Shown here piece after piece: positions 35,539 to 43,923 of a stretch of 64,000 nt of DNA. The notes under the pieces were generated by a model. That model was not told the origin of the DNA. It saw only the letters and a list, made by a program, of their open reading frames with translations, and did not search any database. The translations under genes and the position numbers were made by a program. The stretch covers positions 124,001 to 188,000 of the forward strand of contig NZ_FMXE01000004.1 in assembly GCF_900103735.1 (NCBI RefSeq), read 5' to 3'. Source of the DNA: Algoriphagus alkaliphilus. Its GTDB lineage: Bacteria > Bacteroidota > Bacteroidia > Cytophagales > Cyclobacteriaceae. How positions within the stretch are numbered: the stretch's first letter is position 1; each line of letters starts with the position of its first letter.

Positions 35539-36093
35539 ATGAAAAAGTTGTTTTATCCCCTGATGCTTGGTTTGGCTTTCGCAGGATTTTCCTGCGGAAG
35601 TTCATCCTCTGAAAATCAAACCCAGAATACTGGAGCTGCGGCACTGAACCCTGGGCAGTCCGCTGTTGTAGATAATGTTTCCAATCCAAACGTGGTACAA
35701 GTGGCTGTGGGATCCGCAGATCACAGCACCTTGGTGGCTGCACTAAAGGCTGCCAACTATGTGGATGCTCTTTCCAATGTGGGGCCGTTTACAGTTTTTG
35801 CTCCGACCAATGCAGCCTTTGATGCGCTTCCTGCCGGAACTTTGGACGACCTCGTAAAACCTGAAAATCAGCGCACTTTGCGGGATATTCTGGAATATCA
35901 TGTACTCTTAGGAGTCTACAAGGTGGAGGATTTTGCGAATGGCAGAAATCTGGGAACGGCTGATGGAAGGTCAGTTACAGTAACAAAAGCAGCAGACGGA
36001 TCAATATCTATCAATGGTGCAAAAATCATCGGAACAGTTTCGGCTTCCAATGGAATCATCCATGTAATCGATCAAGTGTTATTGCCAAAGTAA
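35539..36093 (+). CDS. Fasciclin (FAS1) domain lipoprotein
   Basis: A lipoprotein signal (F-A-G-F-S-C, lipidated Cys about residue 19) is followed by a short Ser/Asn linker and one FAS1 domain of about 130 residues. The domain shows F-T-V-F-A-P-T-N-A-A-F and the late Y-H-V-L... and N-G-I-I-H-V-I-D-x-V-L-L-P motifs. FAS1 domains mediate adhesion or protein contacts at the cell surface. Its promoter shares the dyad found at nar, ric and nrdD, so it is likely made under the same conditions. A terminator follows. Confidence 0.92.
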   Translation: MKKLFYPLMLGLAFAGFSCGSSSSENQTQNTGAAALNPGQSAVVDNVSNPNVVQVAVGSADHSTLVAALKAANYVDALSNVGPFTVFAPTNAAFDALPAGTLDDLVKPENQRTLRDILEYHVLLGVYKVEDFANGRNLGTADGRSVTVTKAADGSISINGAKIIGTVSASNGIIHVIDQVLLPK

Positions 36094-36126
36094 AAAAAAT
36101 AGGTTGTGGTTTTCTTATTCATTAAG

Positions 36127-36153
36127 GCCGGGTTGAACTTAGATCCGGCTTTT
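36127..36153 (+). terminator. Rho-independent terminator after fasciclin gene
   Basis: A GCCGG/CCGGC stem (36127-36131 with 36145-36149) is followed by a short T run, about 35 bp after the fasciclin stop. The stem is short, so efficiency may be modest. Confidence 0.6.
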
Positions 36154-36200
36154 CTGTTTTATTGAGGAATTCAAATTAATTTTAGCAAATATCACCTTAC

Positions 36201-36638
36201 ATGTTTTCGCAAGCCACTAAATACGCCACCAAGGCGGTTATATATATTTGGACTCAAAGTCTGGAAGACAGAAAAGTCGGAGCCAAAGAAATAGGCAGAA
36301 AAATAGATACTCCGGAAGCTTTTACTGCCAAAATCCTCCAAACTTTGGTTAAAGCGAAGTTGATAGGATCCGTAAAAGGACCTAACGGAGGATTTTTTGT
36401 GGATGAAAGCCATGCCAAAGTCACGCTAATAGACATCGTCAAAGCTGTTGACGGAGACTCCCTTTTTTCCGGTTGCAGTCTGGGCCTCCCAAAATGTTCC
36501 GAGAAAAACCCTTGTCCTTTGCATTTTGAAGTAGTCAGAGTCCGAAAGGAACTCGAAGTAATGCTCACCTCCAAAAGTCTCAAGCATTTAGCTGTAGAAG
36601 TGATTAAAGGAGAAACCAGACTGGCAAATGTGGTTTAA
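36201..36638 (+). CDS. Rrf2-family transcriptional regulator (NsrR/IscR-like)
   Basis: This 145-residue protein has an N-terminal winged helix (Y-A-T-K-A-V-I-Y, I-D-T-P-E-A-F-T-A-K-I-L-Q-T-L, then the G-P-N-G-G-F wing) and three cysteines, C92-x6-C99-x5-C105-P-L-H. They are placed like the Fe-S ligands of IscR and NsrR. Such regulators sense NO or cluster status. It lies within 2 kb of two copies of the shared dyad and is the only DNA-binding regulator close to the nitrate island, so it is a candidate for recognising that motif. CRP/FNR-type factors outside the window remain possible. No dyad is seen in its own promoter. Confidence 0.9.
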   Translation: MFSQATKYATKAVIYIWTQSLEDRKVGAKEIGRKIDTPEAFTAKILQTLVKAKLIGSVKGPNGGFFVDESHAKVTLIDIVKAVDGDSLFSGCSLGLPKCSEKNPCPLHFEVVRVRKELEVMLTSKSLKHLAVEVIKGETRLANVV

Positions 36639-36757
36639 AACCCAACTCCCAGACTGATTTTCTACCCTGAAATCAACAAAACAAACTCTTTTATTTGTAA
36701 AAGCTAAAGCTCGAAAAAGCTAGCTAAGCAGATCCCATTACAGCTAAGGCTACACGC

Positions 36758-38461
36758 TTAATCAAGCTTATATTCCATCCTCCGTCCGGATTTTTCCAAG
36801 ATCTCTTTCACGGTTTTCTGATTTGCATTAAAAGCTTTATTCTTGGAGACATAGTCTAAATAGGTATCAATATAGTGCTGGCTGAGCTCGGAACTGTCCC
36901 CATATTTTACCCGAAGTTTATCCAATTGATCATGCAGATCCCTTTTGATTTCAGCATAAGCAGGATCATCATACACATTTTTCATTTCACTCGGGTCATT
37001 TAGCCGGTCTATCAACTCCCACTCGTCCGTATCAAAATAATAATGAACCAGCTTGAATTTTTTGGTCACAATGGCATAATGACGCTTGACCATGTGTACC
37101 GATGGATATTCATAATAGTGATAATACACCGCGTCTCGGATCCAGTTCTTTTTTTGCCCTGTCAGCAGGGGAATCATACTCTCCCCCTGCATATCAGCGG
37201 GCACCTGAATCCCCGCAGCCTCCAGAAAAGTTTGCGCAAAATCCAAGTTTTGAACCATCTCATCTGACTTAGTTCCAGCCTTAATTTTCACTGGCCAAGA
37301 AACCAAAAGCGGGGTTTTGAACGACTCATTGTAGATAAACCGCTTGTCAAACCAGCCGTGTTCACCCAGGTAAAATCCTTGGTCAGAGGTATAGACAATG
37401 ATCGTGTTTTCCATCAGTCCATTCGCCTCGAGATAATCCAAGACCCGACCGACATTTTCATCTACTGACCTGATTGTTCCCAGATAATCCTGCATGTAGC
37501 GCTGATATCGCCACTGCATTTTTTCCTTTTCGGTCATGGTTGGATAGGACTTTTTGAAGTCTTCGTTGACTTTCATGTAGGCCTTATCCCAATTGGCCCG
37601 CTGCGAAGGATTGAGTCTGCCCACTTCCCGCTCAAAAGCAGCTTTATCCCCGCCAGAAGCATCAGGAATTCCCATTTCATCCATCACCTGGGGATAAAGC
37701 TTGGAGTCGCCCGCCCAGTTCATGTGCTTCAACAGGTTCATTTCAGCTTCTTTGGCAGCCCTTCCCCTGCCCGAATAATCATCAAAAAGCGTGGCAGGTT
37801 CGGGGAAAGTCCTAGCTGTAAATTCCTGTAAATGCCGTTCTGCCGGAAGCCACTCCCGGTGTGGTGCCTTATGCAAATACATCAGTAAAAATGGCTGATC
37901 GGCTTTTCGCTCCTTTTCAAGCCAATCCAAGGTCATGTCCGTGACGATATCAGTTACATAGCCTTCCACTGTGATATTGCCTTCATGTTTGGTGATAAAG
38001 TCAGGATTGTAATATGAGCCTTGTCCCGGTAAAATTTTGAACTGATCAAAGCCCATGGGATTGTTGCCAAAGTGCAGTTTGCCAAACATCGCCGTCTGGT
38101 ATCCGGCATTTTGAAGGATTTGGGGAAAAGTGATATTGGTGGTGTCAAAAGGAAAATGGTTATCCACTTTGCCATTCAAATGGGAATGTTTTCCCGTCAA
38201 AATTGTAGCTCTTGACGGCGCACAGATTGAATTGGTCACACTGGCATTGGTGAACAGCATGCCCATTTTTGCGATTCGATCGATATTGGGAGTCTCTATG
38301 AGGTGGTTGCTGTAGGCCGAAATCGCCTGATACGCATGATCATCTGACATGATAAAAATGATGTTGGGACGTTGATCACTCTTCTTTTCAATCTGAGGCG
38401 AACATGAAGAGAATAAGCCTAAAGCTCCAAAAATCAGAAAACAGAATACAAAATTCTTCAT
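36758..38461 (-). CDS. Sulfatase lipoprotein (formylglycine-dependent)
   Basis: This type I sulfatase of 567 residues has a lipoprotein signal ending F-S-S-C20. M-S-D-D at 38-41 supplies the Ca ligands. The C80-A-P-S-R motif is the site converted to formylglycine. The later H-K-A-P-H and D-Q-G-F-Y-L-G-E-H-G-W-F-D-K-R motifs complete the active site. It probably desulfates carbohydrates at the outer membrane or in the periplasm. A maturase is not in the window. No partner gene is adjacent in the same operon. Confidence 0.93.
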   Translation of the reverse strand: MKNFVFCFLIFGALGLFSSCSPQIEKKSDQRPNIIFIMSDDHAYQAISAYSNHLIETPNIDRIAKMGMLFTNASVTNSICAPSRATILTGKHSHLNGKVDNHFPFDTTNITFPQILQNAGYQTAMFGKLHFGNNPMGFDQFKILPGQGSYYNPDFITKHEGNITVEGYVTDIVTDMTLDWLEKERKADQPFLLMYLHKAPHREWLPAERHLQEFTARTFPEPATLFDDYSGRGRAAKEAEMNLLKHMNWAGDSKLYPQVMDEMGIPDASGGDKAAFEREVGRLNPSQRANWDKAYMKVNEDFKKSYPTMTEKEKMQWRYQRYMQDYLGTIRSVDENVGRVLDYLEANGLMENTIIVYTSDQGFYLGEHGWFDKRFIYNESFKTPLLVSWPVKIKAGTKSDEMVQNLDFAQTFLEAAGIQVPADMQGESMIPLLTGQKKNWIRDAVYYHYYEYPSVHMVKRHYAIVTKKFKLVHYYFDTDEWELIDRLNDPSEMKNVYDDPAYAEIKRDLHDQLDKLRVKYGDSSELSQHYIDTYLDYVSKNKAFNANQKTVKEILEKSGRRMEYKLD

Positions 38462-38683
38462 GGCTATCTTTGGGTAAGTTGGAATTGGATCAATTCTTTA
38501 AACCTACTTACATTTTATAAATCTTTTTGGAGTTTTTATATAAACAAATCCCTAAAAACATGATGAGTAGATCTGCAATGACTCCACAGCCAACTTATAT
38601 TTTGATCACTGCGCGACAAGCTAAGTGTCCGGATTTAATGTTTGTAGAAGACGAGAAAAACGCAGCGGCCCAGCAAGGGTCGG
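38462..38683. other. Intergenic, no gene seen (first part of 453-bp gap)
   Basis: I see no supported gene, RNA or hairpin in this part. The rest of the gap is filled by a remnant copy of a lipoprotein gene (next entry). Confidence 0.5.
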
Positions 38684-38912
38684 TGAAATCAATCCGGCCT
38701 ATTCCAACTCCACGATAGGCAATGGCCCGCTACATCTGATAATCCACATGGAGTTCAAAGGTTTTTTCATTCCACATATTGAACCGAATAAAATTACTTG
38801 TGCATGTACTTCCCTGCCCCAAGACCTGAAGAATTGCATTGTGCACCGGGCCGTTGGAGTCAAAACTGAATGACATTGGGGTTACCGTGTTCGTAATAAA
38901 TTCCTTTTGGAC
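38684..38912 (-). pseudogene. Partial decayed copy of lipoprotein gene 47164-47748
   Basis: About 230 bp match 47398-47630, the middle-to-N-terminal part of the lipoprotein gene, at roughly 88-90% identity, with scattered substitutions and no usable frame. Both ends of the match are abrupt. The fragment lies immediately 3' of the gene at 38915-39997. It is a partial duplication from about 9 kb away. Confidence 0.85.
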
Positions 38913-38914
38913 AC

Positions 38915-39997
38915 CTACCTGGGTCTATCTTTGGAGTAGAGCTCTTTCATTACCTGAATTTTCTTGGGGTCCTCGACGAGGGACTGATCCGAAAACATCA
39001 TTATCCCGGAAGAAGGAGTTTTTGAACCCTCGATCATCACTTGACGAAATTCCTCAGGAATGACGATCCCGGGATTGTTATGAGATTGCACAATCGGCCA
39101 GATTTGGGTTTTGGACAATCTTTCTTGCCCGAGAGTTTGACCTAACCAAGTTACGTATTCACCAACCCAAGAGGTGGGTCTTCCCTTCATATGATGAAAA
39201 AGCATGGGTGCCAAAACATCTGCTCGTTCTGCCAAAGCCAACGGGTCCAAACCCATGGTTTTGTATAAGGCCGAATCATAATCTGTCGGATACCAAGCAC
39301 AATGAAACACTCCCAATTTGGCTGTGGGTTGATGGGACTTTAGGATTTTACCCATGTCTTCTACCCAAGTGTTGAGTACTCCAACTCTCCATTTTCTCCA
39401 TTGGGAATCGGCATTTCCCAATATCCAGTCGGCCTGATGGGGAATACTTTCACCGGGAATTTCCGTCTCGATAGCTGCCGCAAAAGCACCTGTACAGCGA
39501 TCACAAAAGCAAGTCTCCGGTAAAATCGGCTCGGGTGTCTCAAACTGGGCATGCCAATGCACGTAATCAAGAAAAATCCCATCCACCTCATACTCCTTGA
39601 GGATTTCCCTTAGCTGCTCAGCGCGGTATTCCCTGAATCCGGGATGAGTAGGACAAATGCCCATAAACCAATCCGCAGGAGGAGCCTTTTCCCCCTTTTC
39701 GTTAATAGGCCAGGCATCGGGATGATCCTTTAAATATTCTTTCCCATTCAAGGTGGGAAACTCCACGAAAACTTTTACTCCTTGCCTTTTGGAGGTCTCA
39801 TAAAATTCACGGTTTAGGGAACCACTTCGGACAAAAACCGCATTCATCCCTAGGGAATCAAAGGAATATCCTGCTTTCAACAGGGTGCTGGGGTTGCCAT
39901 AAACACCTTTAATATATTCCTGCTCACTTTTCTTTGGGGATGAAGTCTGACAAGAAAAAACGGCGAGCATCGAAAGGAACAAAAAGGCGGTTCTCAT
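38915..39997 (-). CDS. Putative TIM-barrel glycoside-hydrolase-like lipoprotein
   Basis: This 360-residue protein has a lipoprotein signal (M-L-A-V-F-S-C). The body looks like a (beta/alpha)8 barrel: a V-F-V-R-S-G start, V-F-V-E-F-P-T-L, then D-G-I-F-L-D-Y-V-H-W with a strand-end aspartate, L-G-V-F-H-C-A-W-Y and a late I-W-P-I-V-Q-S-H-N. This resembles putative glycosyl-hydrolase families found beside sulfatases and GHs in Bacteroidota. The C-F-C-D-R-C pair near the middle may be structural or metal-binding. Substrate and exact family are not recognised. Confidence 0.65.
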   Translation of the reverse strand: MRTAFLFLSMLAVFSCQTSSPKKSEQEYIKGVYGNPSTLLKAGYSFDSLGMNAVFVRSGSLNREFYETSKRQGVKVFVEFPTLNGKEYLKDHPDAWPINEKGEKAPPADWFMGICPTHPGFREYRAEQLREILKEYEVDGIFLDYVHWHAQFETPEPILPETCFCDRCTGAFAAAIETEIPGESIPHQADWILGNADSQWRKWRVGVLNTWVEDMGKILKSHQPTAKLGVFHCAWYPTDYDSALYKTMGLDPLALAERADVLAPMLFHHMKGRPTSWVGEYVTWLGQTLGQERLSKTQIWPIVQSHNNPGIVIPEEFRQVMIEGSKTPSSGIMMFSDQSLVEDPKKIQVMKELYSKDRPR

Positions 39998-40118
39998 AGC
40001 AGCAGGGGAGTTATACGATGGTGAATCTCTGCAAAATATACCAAACCTGAATAAAAAACTTCAGCCAAGATTTTTGGTCATACACTTAAATCAGGAAAGA
40101 CTTGTTCGGCTATTTTTG

Positions 40119-40148
40119 AAAAAAACCACCTCCAAAAATTGAAGGTGG
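40119..40148 (-). terminator. Rho-independent terminator after TonB receptor gene
   Basis: On the minus strand a CCACCT/AGGTGG stem with an 11-base loop is followed by seven Ts. It lies about 25 bp beyond the stop of the TonB receptor. Confidence 0.75.
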
Positions 40149-40173
40149 CTTCAAAAATTCTTGAACATTCAAT

Positions 40174-42597
40174 TTAAAACTTCAAGGCAAAGGTCATATA
40201 AAAGGTACGCCCATCAGCAGGCATAATGCCTGGCCCGGGATAGCCACCAGCCCTTCGGGTAAAATAAGTTTCGTTAGTAAGGTTATTCACTCCTGCCTTT
40301 AAAGAATGCTGCTTCCACAGATTCCAGCTTGCAGAGAGGTCCTGAACCTGATAGGCTGGAATGAGCCCAACCGTGGCAGCTGCATTTGGAGTTTCTGTAT
40401 TGGATGCATCCGAATAAGCTTTGCCGATATCGCTCATTTGCCAGGTCATAGAGAATTTGCCCAAATTATAAGTGGCTCCATATCGGTTGATCTTTCTTGG
40501 CGCATTTTCCACCTGATTGCCTTCCAGATTTCGGGTGGTGATTTGTCCATTACTTACCGAGGTCACTTCAAAGTCTCCATAGGTAGCATCAATAAATGCC
40601 AATGAGGCAAAAAAGTGAAGGTATCCGATTCTGGAGCTACCAAACAGGGCTGTGATCGGATCAACTTCAATATACCCTTCAAATCCCTTACTTACAGAAT
40701 TACCCAAGTTAGTTCGGAACTGATAAATACTGCCAGCTGAGTTGGTCTGCGCAATGGTACCTATTCGGTCCTTGTAATTCAAATGAAAATAGCTGAGGTC
40801 AAATTGCAAATAGGAAAGTAAAGTGCCACGGTAACCAAAATCCACATTGTACCCTCTTGAATCCTTTAGGCTGGGATCAATCACATCCGTAGTGGCCGGA
40901 GGAGTAAGATCGGAAATCAACACCGGACGGTAGGCTTGGGAAAAGTTGGCGTAAAACTCTGTGCCCTTAGTCACGTGATACTCTGACCCTACTCCCAACA
41001 GGGCGAAGGATCGGGTTCTGGTGATCCGATCCAGCAATTGAGGACTTCCGCTGACTAAATTCAACTTCCCTTCCATAATAGATCTGATATTCTCTATTCT
41101 TATACCGCCAGTGACCAGAAATTTATCTGAGAATCGGAAAATATTTTCGGCAAATGCAGCCAAGTTGATATTAGAAAAATCCAAGTCTCTTCTGTAATCT
41201 CCTGCTGCTACTGAAAAATCCATATTTGATCCTGTAGTGCCTACTCCTAGCTGTTTTCTGTCGATATGCCCGTTGAAGTAGCGAAGTCCGGTTACGAGGG
41301 TATTCTCTTTTCCAAAAAACGTGTATGAAGAACTCAGTCTAAGTTCCGAACCGTATGTGGTGTAATAATCTCGGTCTACCTGACGGTTTCCCAAATCATC
41401 TTCCACATTGATCGGTCTCATAAAGCCCACGCTATTTCGCTCAGCAAGTGTTCCAAAGGCCTTCCAACTCAGTTTAGTGTTGGATGAAATCAGGTATTCA
41501 GCAGAAAGTGAAGGCACAAACCAGGGAGTACTGAACCAGTTTCTGTTTCTGGTACTTTGGCGTGAATCTTCACCAAACTTTGCATCGGTCAAGCCTCCCG
41601 GCTGTTGACTTTCCGCAGTCATGTAGGTCATTTCCATTCCTAATTTCAGGCGGTTGCTCGCAGCGTAATTTACCTCCATGTGCGCATGATCTGTATTGAA
41701 ATACCCGTTCTCTCTCCATCCATTTCCGATTCTCTTTTGGTAATAGGCAGTGTAATTCCATTTTCCCTCAGTACCTCCTATATAGTTAAAGGAACTGAAT
41801 AGGCCATTGCTTCCAAAAGTATTGATCGTCTCGGCTGTAAATCGGGTGGACTTATCCGGCTTTCTCAGGACAAAGTTCATTAAGCCTCCGAATTGAGGCC
41901 CAAACTGTAAAGAAGAAGCTCCGCGTATGATTTCAATCTGCTCCACTACCTCCATCGGAGGAGTGAAATAGGCTTCTGGATAACCCATAGGGTCAGGCGT
42001 AATGTCGTAGCCGTTCATTCTGACATTGAATTCCCAAGAACGATTGGGACTCAAACCTCTGGAAGCTACGCCTAGCTGGATACCGGAACCGTCGCTTTCC
42101 CAAATGGTAATACCTGGGGTTTTGGCAAAAATCTGTCGGCTGTTGTTCATGGCAAGGTTTGCATTGAGTTCAGCAATTCTGATCACCTCATTCTTTTTGC
42201 CGGCGTTGATCCTATAGTCATCCACCTCAGGCAAATGTCCATGTCCCAAAATACCTCTACTGGAATGCAATTCAAAAGAGTCCAGCCAAAGCGGCTCTTC
42301 TGTCAAGACGAGATTAAGAACCTTGGTCTCTGCTTCAGTGATAGAGAATGGCAAAACTGAATCTTCATACCCAAGTAGGGAAATTTTAAGCTGGTAATCG
42401 CCTTTTGGGAAATCTTTCAGCTCATAATTTCCATTCGCGTCACTCTGCACACCACGGACAGTACCATCCAGAATAACAGAGGCAAAAGTCAATGGATTTT
42501 GGTTTTTATCAGTGATTTTGCCCTTTAACAAATTCTTCTGCGCCATTGTGTTCAAGGCCAACAAAACAAACATCACAATCAGCGAAATCTTCTTCAT
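40174..42597 (-). CDS. TonB-dependent receptor, FecA/ferric-siderophore type
   Basis: The 807-residue protein has a signal peptide ending N-T-M-A-Q, a carboxypeptidase-like regulatory domain (G-K-I-T-D-K-N-Q-N-P-L-T-F-A-S-V), a plug domain (R-Q-I-F-A-K-T-P-G-I-T-I-W, V-E-Q-I-E-I-I-R-G-A-S-S-L-Q-F-G) and a 22-strand barrel ending in Phe. The E-S-D-G-S-G-I-Q-L-G-V-A-S-R-G-L plug stretch resembles FecA. It imports a ferric chelate or similar ligand. A Fur-like dyad lies 70-90 bp upstream, and a PepSY-protein remnant lies further upstream, both in keeping with iron acquisition. Confidence 0.9.
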   Translation of the reverse strand: MKKISLIVMFVLLALNTMAQKNLLKGKITDKNQNPLTFASVILDGTVRGVQSDANGNYELKDFPKGDYQLKISLLGYEDSVLPFSITEAETKVLNLVLTEEPLWLDSFELHSSRGILGHGHLPEVDDYRINAGKKNEVIRIAELNANLAMNNSRQIFAKTPGITIWESDGSGIQLGVASRGLSPNRSWEFNVRMNGYDITPDPMGYPEAYFTPPMEVVEQIEIIRGASSLQFGPQFGGLMNFVLRKPDKSTRFTAETINTFGSNGLFSSFNYIGGTEGKWNYTAYYQKRIGNGWRENGYFNTDHAHMEVNYAASNRLKLGMEMTYMTAESQQPGGLTDAKFGEDSRQSTRNRNWFSTPWFVPSLSAEYLISSNTKLSWKAFGTLAERNSVGFMRPINVEDDLGNRQVDRDYYTTYGSELRLSSSYTFFGKENTLVTGLRYFNGHIDRKQLGVGTTGSNMDFSVAAGDYRRDLDFSNINLAAFAENIFRFSDKFLVTGGIRIENIRSIMEGKLNLVSGSPQLLDRITRTRSFALLGVGSEYHVTKGTEFYANFSQAYRPVLISDLTPPATTDVIDPSLKDSRGYNVDFGYRGTLLSYLQFDLSYFHLNYKDRIGTIAQTNSAGSIYQFRTNLGNSVSKGFEGYIEVDPITALFGSSRIGYLHFFASLAFIDATYGDFEVTSVSNGQITTRNLEGNQVENAPRKINRYGATYNLGKFSMTWQMSDIGKAYSDASNTETPNAAATVGLIPAYQVQDLSASWNLWKQHSLKAGVNNLTNETYFTRRAGGYPGPGIMPADGRTFYMTFALKF

Positions 42598-42666
42598 CAG
42601 TAATTCTTATCTAGATTAATTATAATTAGCGCACAAATATAAATGCACAAGTTTGAACCAAACAAA

Positions 42667-42689
42667 TTATTTTTAATAAATCTAAATAA
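42667..42689 (-). promoter_or_regulatory. Fur-box-like dyad upstream of TonB receptor
   Basis: A 23-bp imperfect dyad has 9-bp arms (TTATTTTTA and TCTAAATAA, 7 of 9 pairs) around five bases. It lies 70 bp upstream of the receptor start. The AT-rich form is like Fur sites, but the match is by eye only. Confidence 0.35.
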
Positions 42690-42819
42690 GAAAAGGGAAG
42701 TATGAATAAAAATGGAATTACCACCTTGATAATCTGTTGAATACAAATTTTACAGGGCCTATAAAAGCTGATCCGAACCCCCTGAGAATCAGAAAAGCTC
42801 CTGAAATCGAGCATGTCTG

Positions 42820-42942
42820 CTACAGGCAGGCGTGACTAAAAAGTCAAACACTGGGATGATTATCGACCCTGCGAGATTCCCTGTCCGACTACAGGCGGGC
42901 ATCTGACCAATGAAAAACAAATTATAAACAGATCAAATTAAG
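42820..42942. repeat. Dispersed hairpin element, copy A
   Basis: The end of this stretch (42903-42941) has ATCTG...CAGAT ends around an AT-rich core containing ATTATAAA, preceded by an interrupted hairpin CCCTGT...ACAGGCGGGCAT. The same arrangement occurs inside the RAYT pseudogene (55903-55986) and upstream of 60786. No coding potential is seen in the gap 42598-42978 apart from the Fur-like site. Confidence 0.6.
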
Positions 42943-42978
42943 CTGGAATTACTGCTTCACTCCTGCGTGAGGGTTTCT

Positions 42979-43134
42979 TCATTTGTTTTTGGGCCACCAA
43001 AGAATCCAGCCCGAAATCACCATCACCAAAAAGACTAATGTGAATGAGGCTACCACGGGCTGACCGATTTCCGCAGGGAGCCAAAGGTAAAAATGTCCGT
43101 CCAACACCAGTCGGAAGAAATCTGCAAACTCGTC
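42979..43134 (-). pseudogene. C-terminal remnant of PepSY-associated membrane protein
   Basis: A frame of about 51 codons reads D-F-F-R-L-V-L-D-G-H-F-Y-L-W-L-P-A-E-I-G...V-I-S-G-W-I-L-W-W-P-K-N-K. The I-S-G-x-I-L-W-W-P-K ending of a helix is characteristic of PepSY_TM (PiuB-like) proteins, usually neighbours of siderophore receptors. No start or N-terminal domains remain. It is a truncated relic on the same strand as the TonB receptor. Confidence 0.7.
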
Positions 43135-43182
43135 TTATACTTTCTGCACCTTTAATCTTAATAAGAAATTAAACTCATCCCC

Positions 43183-43923
43183 TTACAAAGCCCGAAGCAG
43201 GGCTTCTTTTCGTCGGGAGGCCACTTCCACCTCAGACCCATCCTTGAGAATCAAAAAACCTCCCTTGCCCTTGTTGTAAAATTTGACTTCGCGGAGGTTG
43301 ACCAAATGGGAATTGTGCACACGAAAAAAGCCCTGATCAGCCAATAAGGACTCGTATTCTTTCAGCGTTTTTGCGACGGTCAACTTTCTCCCTCCCTTTA
43401 AAAAAATATGGGTGTAGTTGACATCGGCCTCACAGCGGATGATCTCCTCAGGTGTCACATATTCCTGACCGAAAAGTGTCGGCAATCCGATTTTTGACGG
43501 GAGTTTTTCTTTTTTCAAATCAGCTATCAAATCCAATATCTGTTTGACTGAATCTGATTTTTCTCTACTCTTCTCTACTTTTTCGATTGCCTCGGCTAGC
43601 TCGGTTTGATCGATAGGTTTGAGCAGATAATCCAAAGCAGACACTTTGATTGCCTTGAGCGCATATCCCTCATGTGCTGTGGTAAAAATTACTTTAAATT
43701 CAATTTTGGGCAGTTGACTCATCAGCTCAAAGGCCGTTTGATCTCTGATTTCCACATCAAAAAACACCAAATCCGGTGAGTTTTTACCCAAATATTCCAA
43801 GGTCTCTTCCGGAGTTTTCAGCCACTTTTCCACATGAATATGATGGAAATGATATTTTCCCAATAAAATCATCAGCCGCTCTGCACTCTGAGGCTCATCT
43901 TCGACAATTACGCAGTTCATCAT
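43183..43923 (-). CDS. LytTR-family response regulator
   Basis: This 246-residue protein has a receiver domain (acidic E8-D9-E10, phospho-acceptor Asp56 in F-F-D-V-E, Lys in L-L-K-P-I) and a C-terminal LytTR DNA-binding domain (F-F-R-V-H-N-S-H-L-V-N-L near the end). It pairs with the sensor kinase whose stop overlaps its start by 4 bp. Targets are unknown; the outer-membrane protein gene at 46145 is the nearest divergent gene. Confidence 0.95.
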   Translation of the reverse strand: MMNCVIVEDEPQSAERLMILLGKYHFHHIHVEKWLKTPEETLEYLGKNSPDLVFFDVEIRDQTAFELMSQLPKIEFKVIFTTAHEGYALKAIKVSALDYLLKPIDQTELAEAIEKVEKSREKSDSVKQILDLIADLKKEKLPSKIGLPTLFGQEYVTPEEIIRCEADVNYTHIFLKGGRKLTVAKTLKEYESLLADQGFFRVHNSHLVNLREVKFYNKGKGGFLILKDGSEVEVASRRKEALLRAL

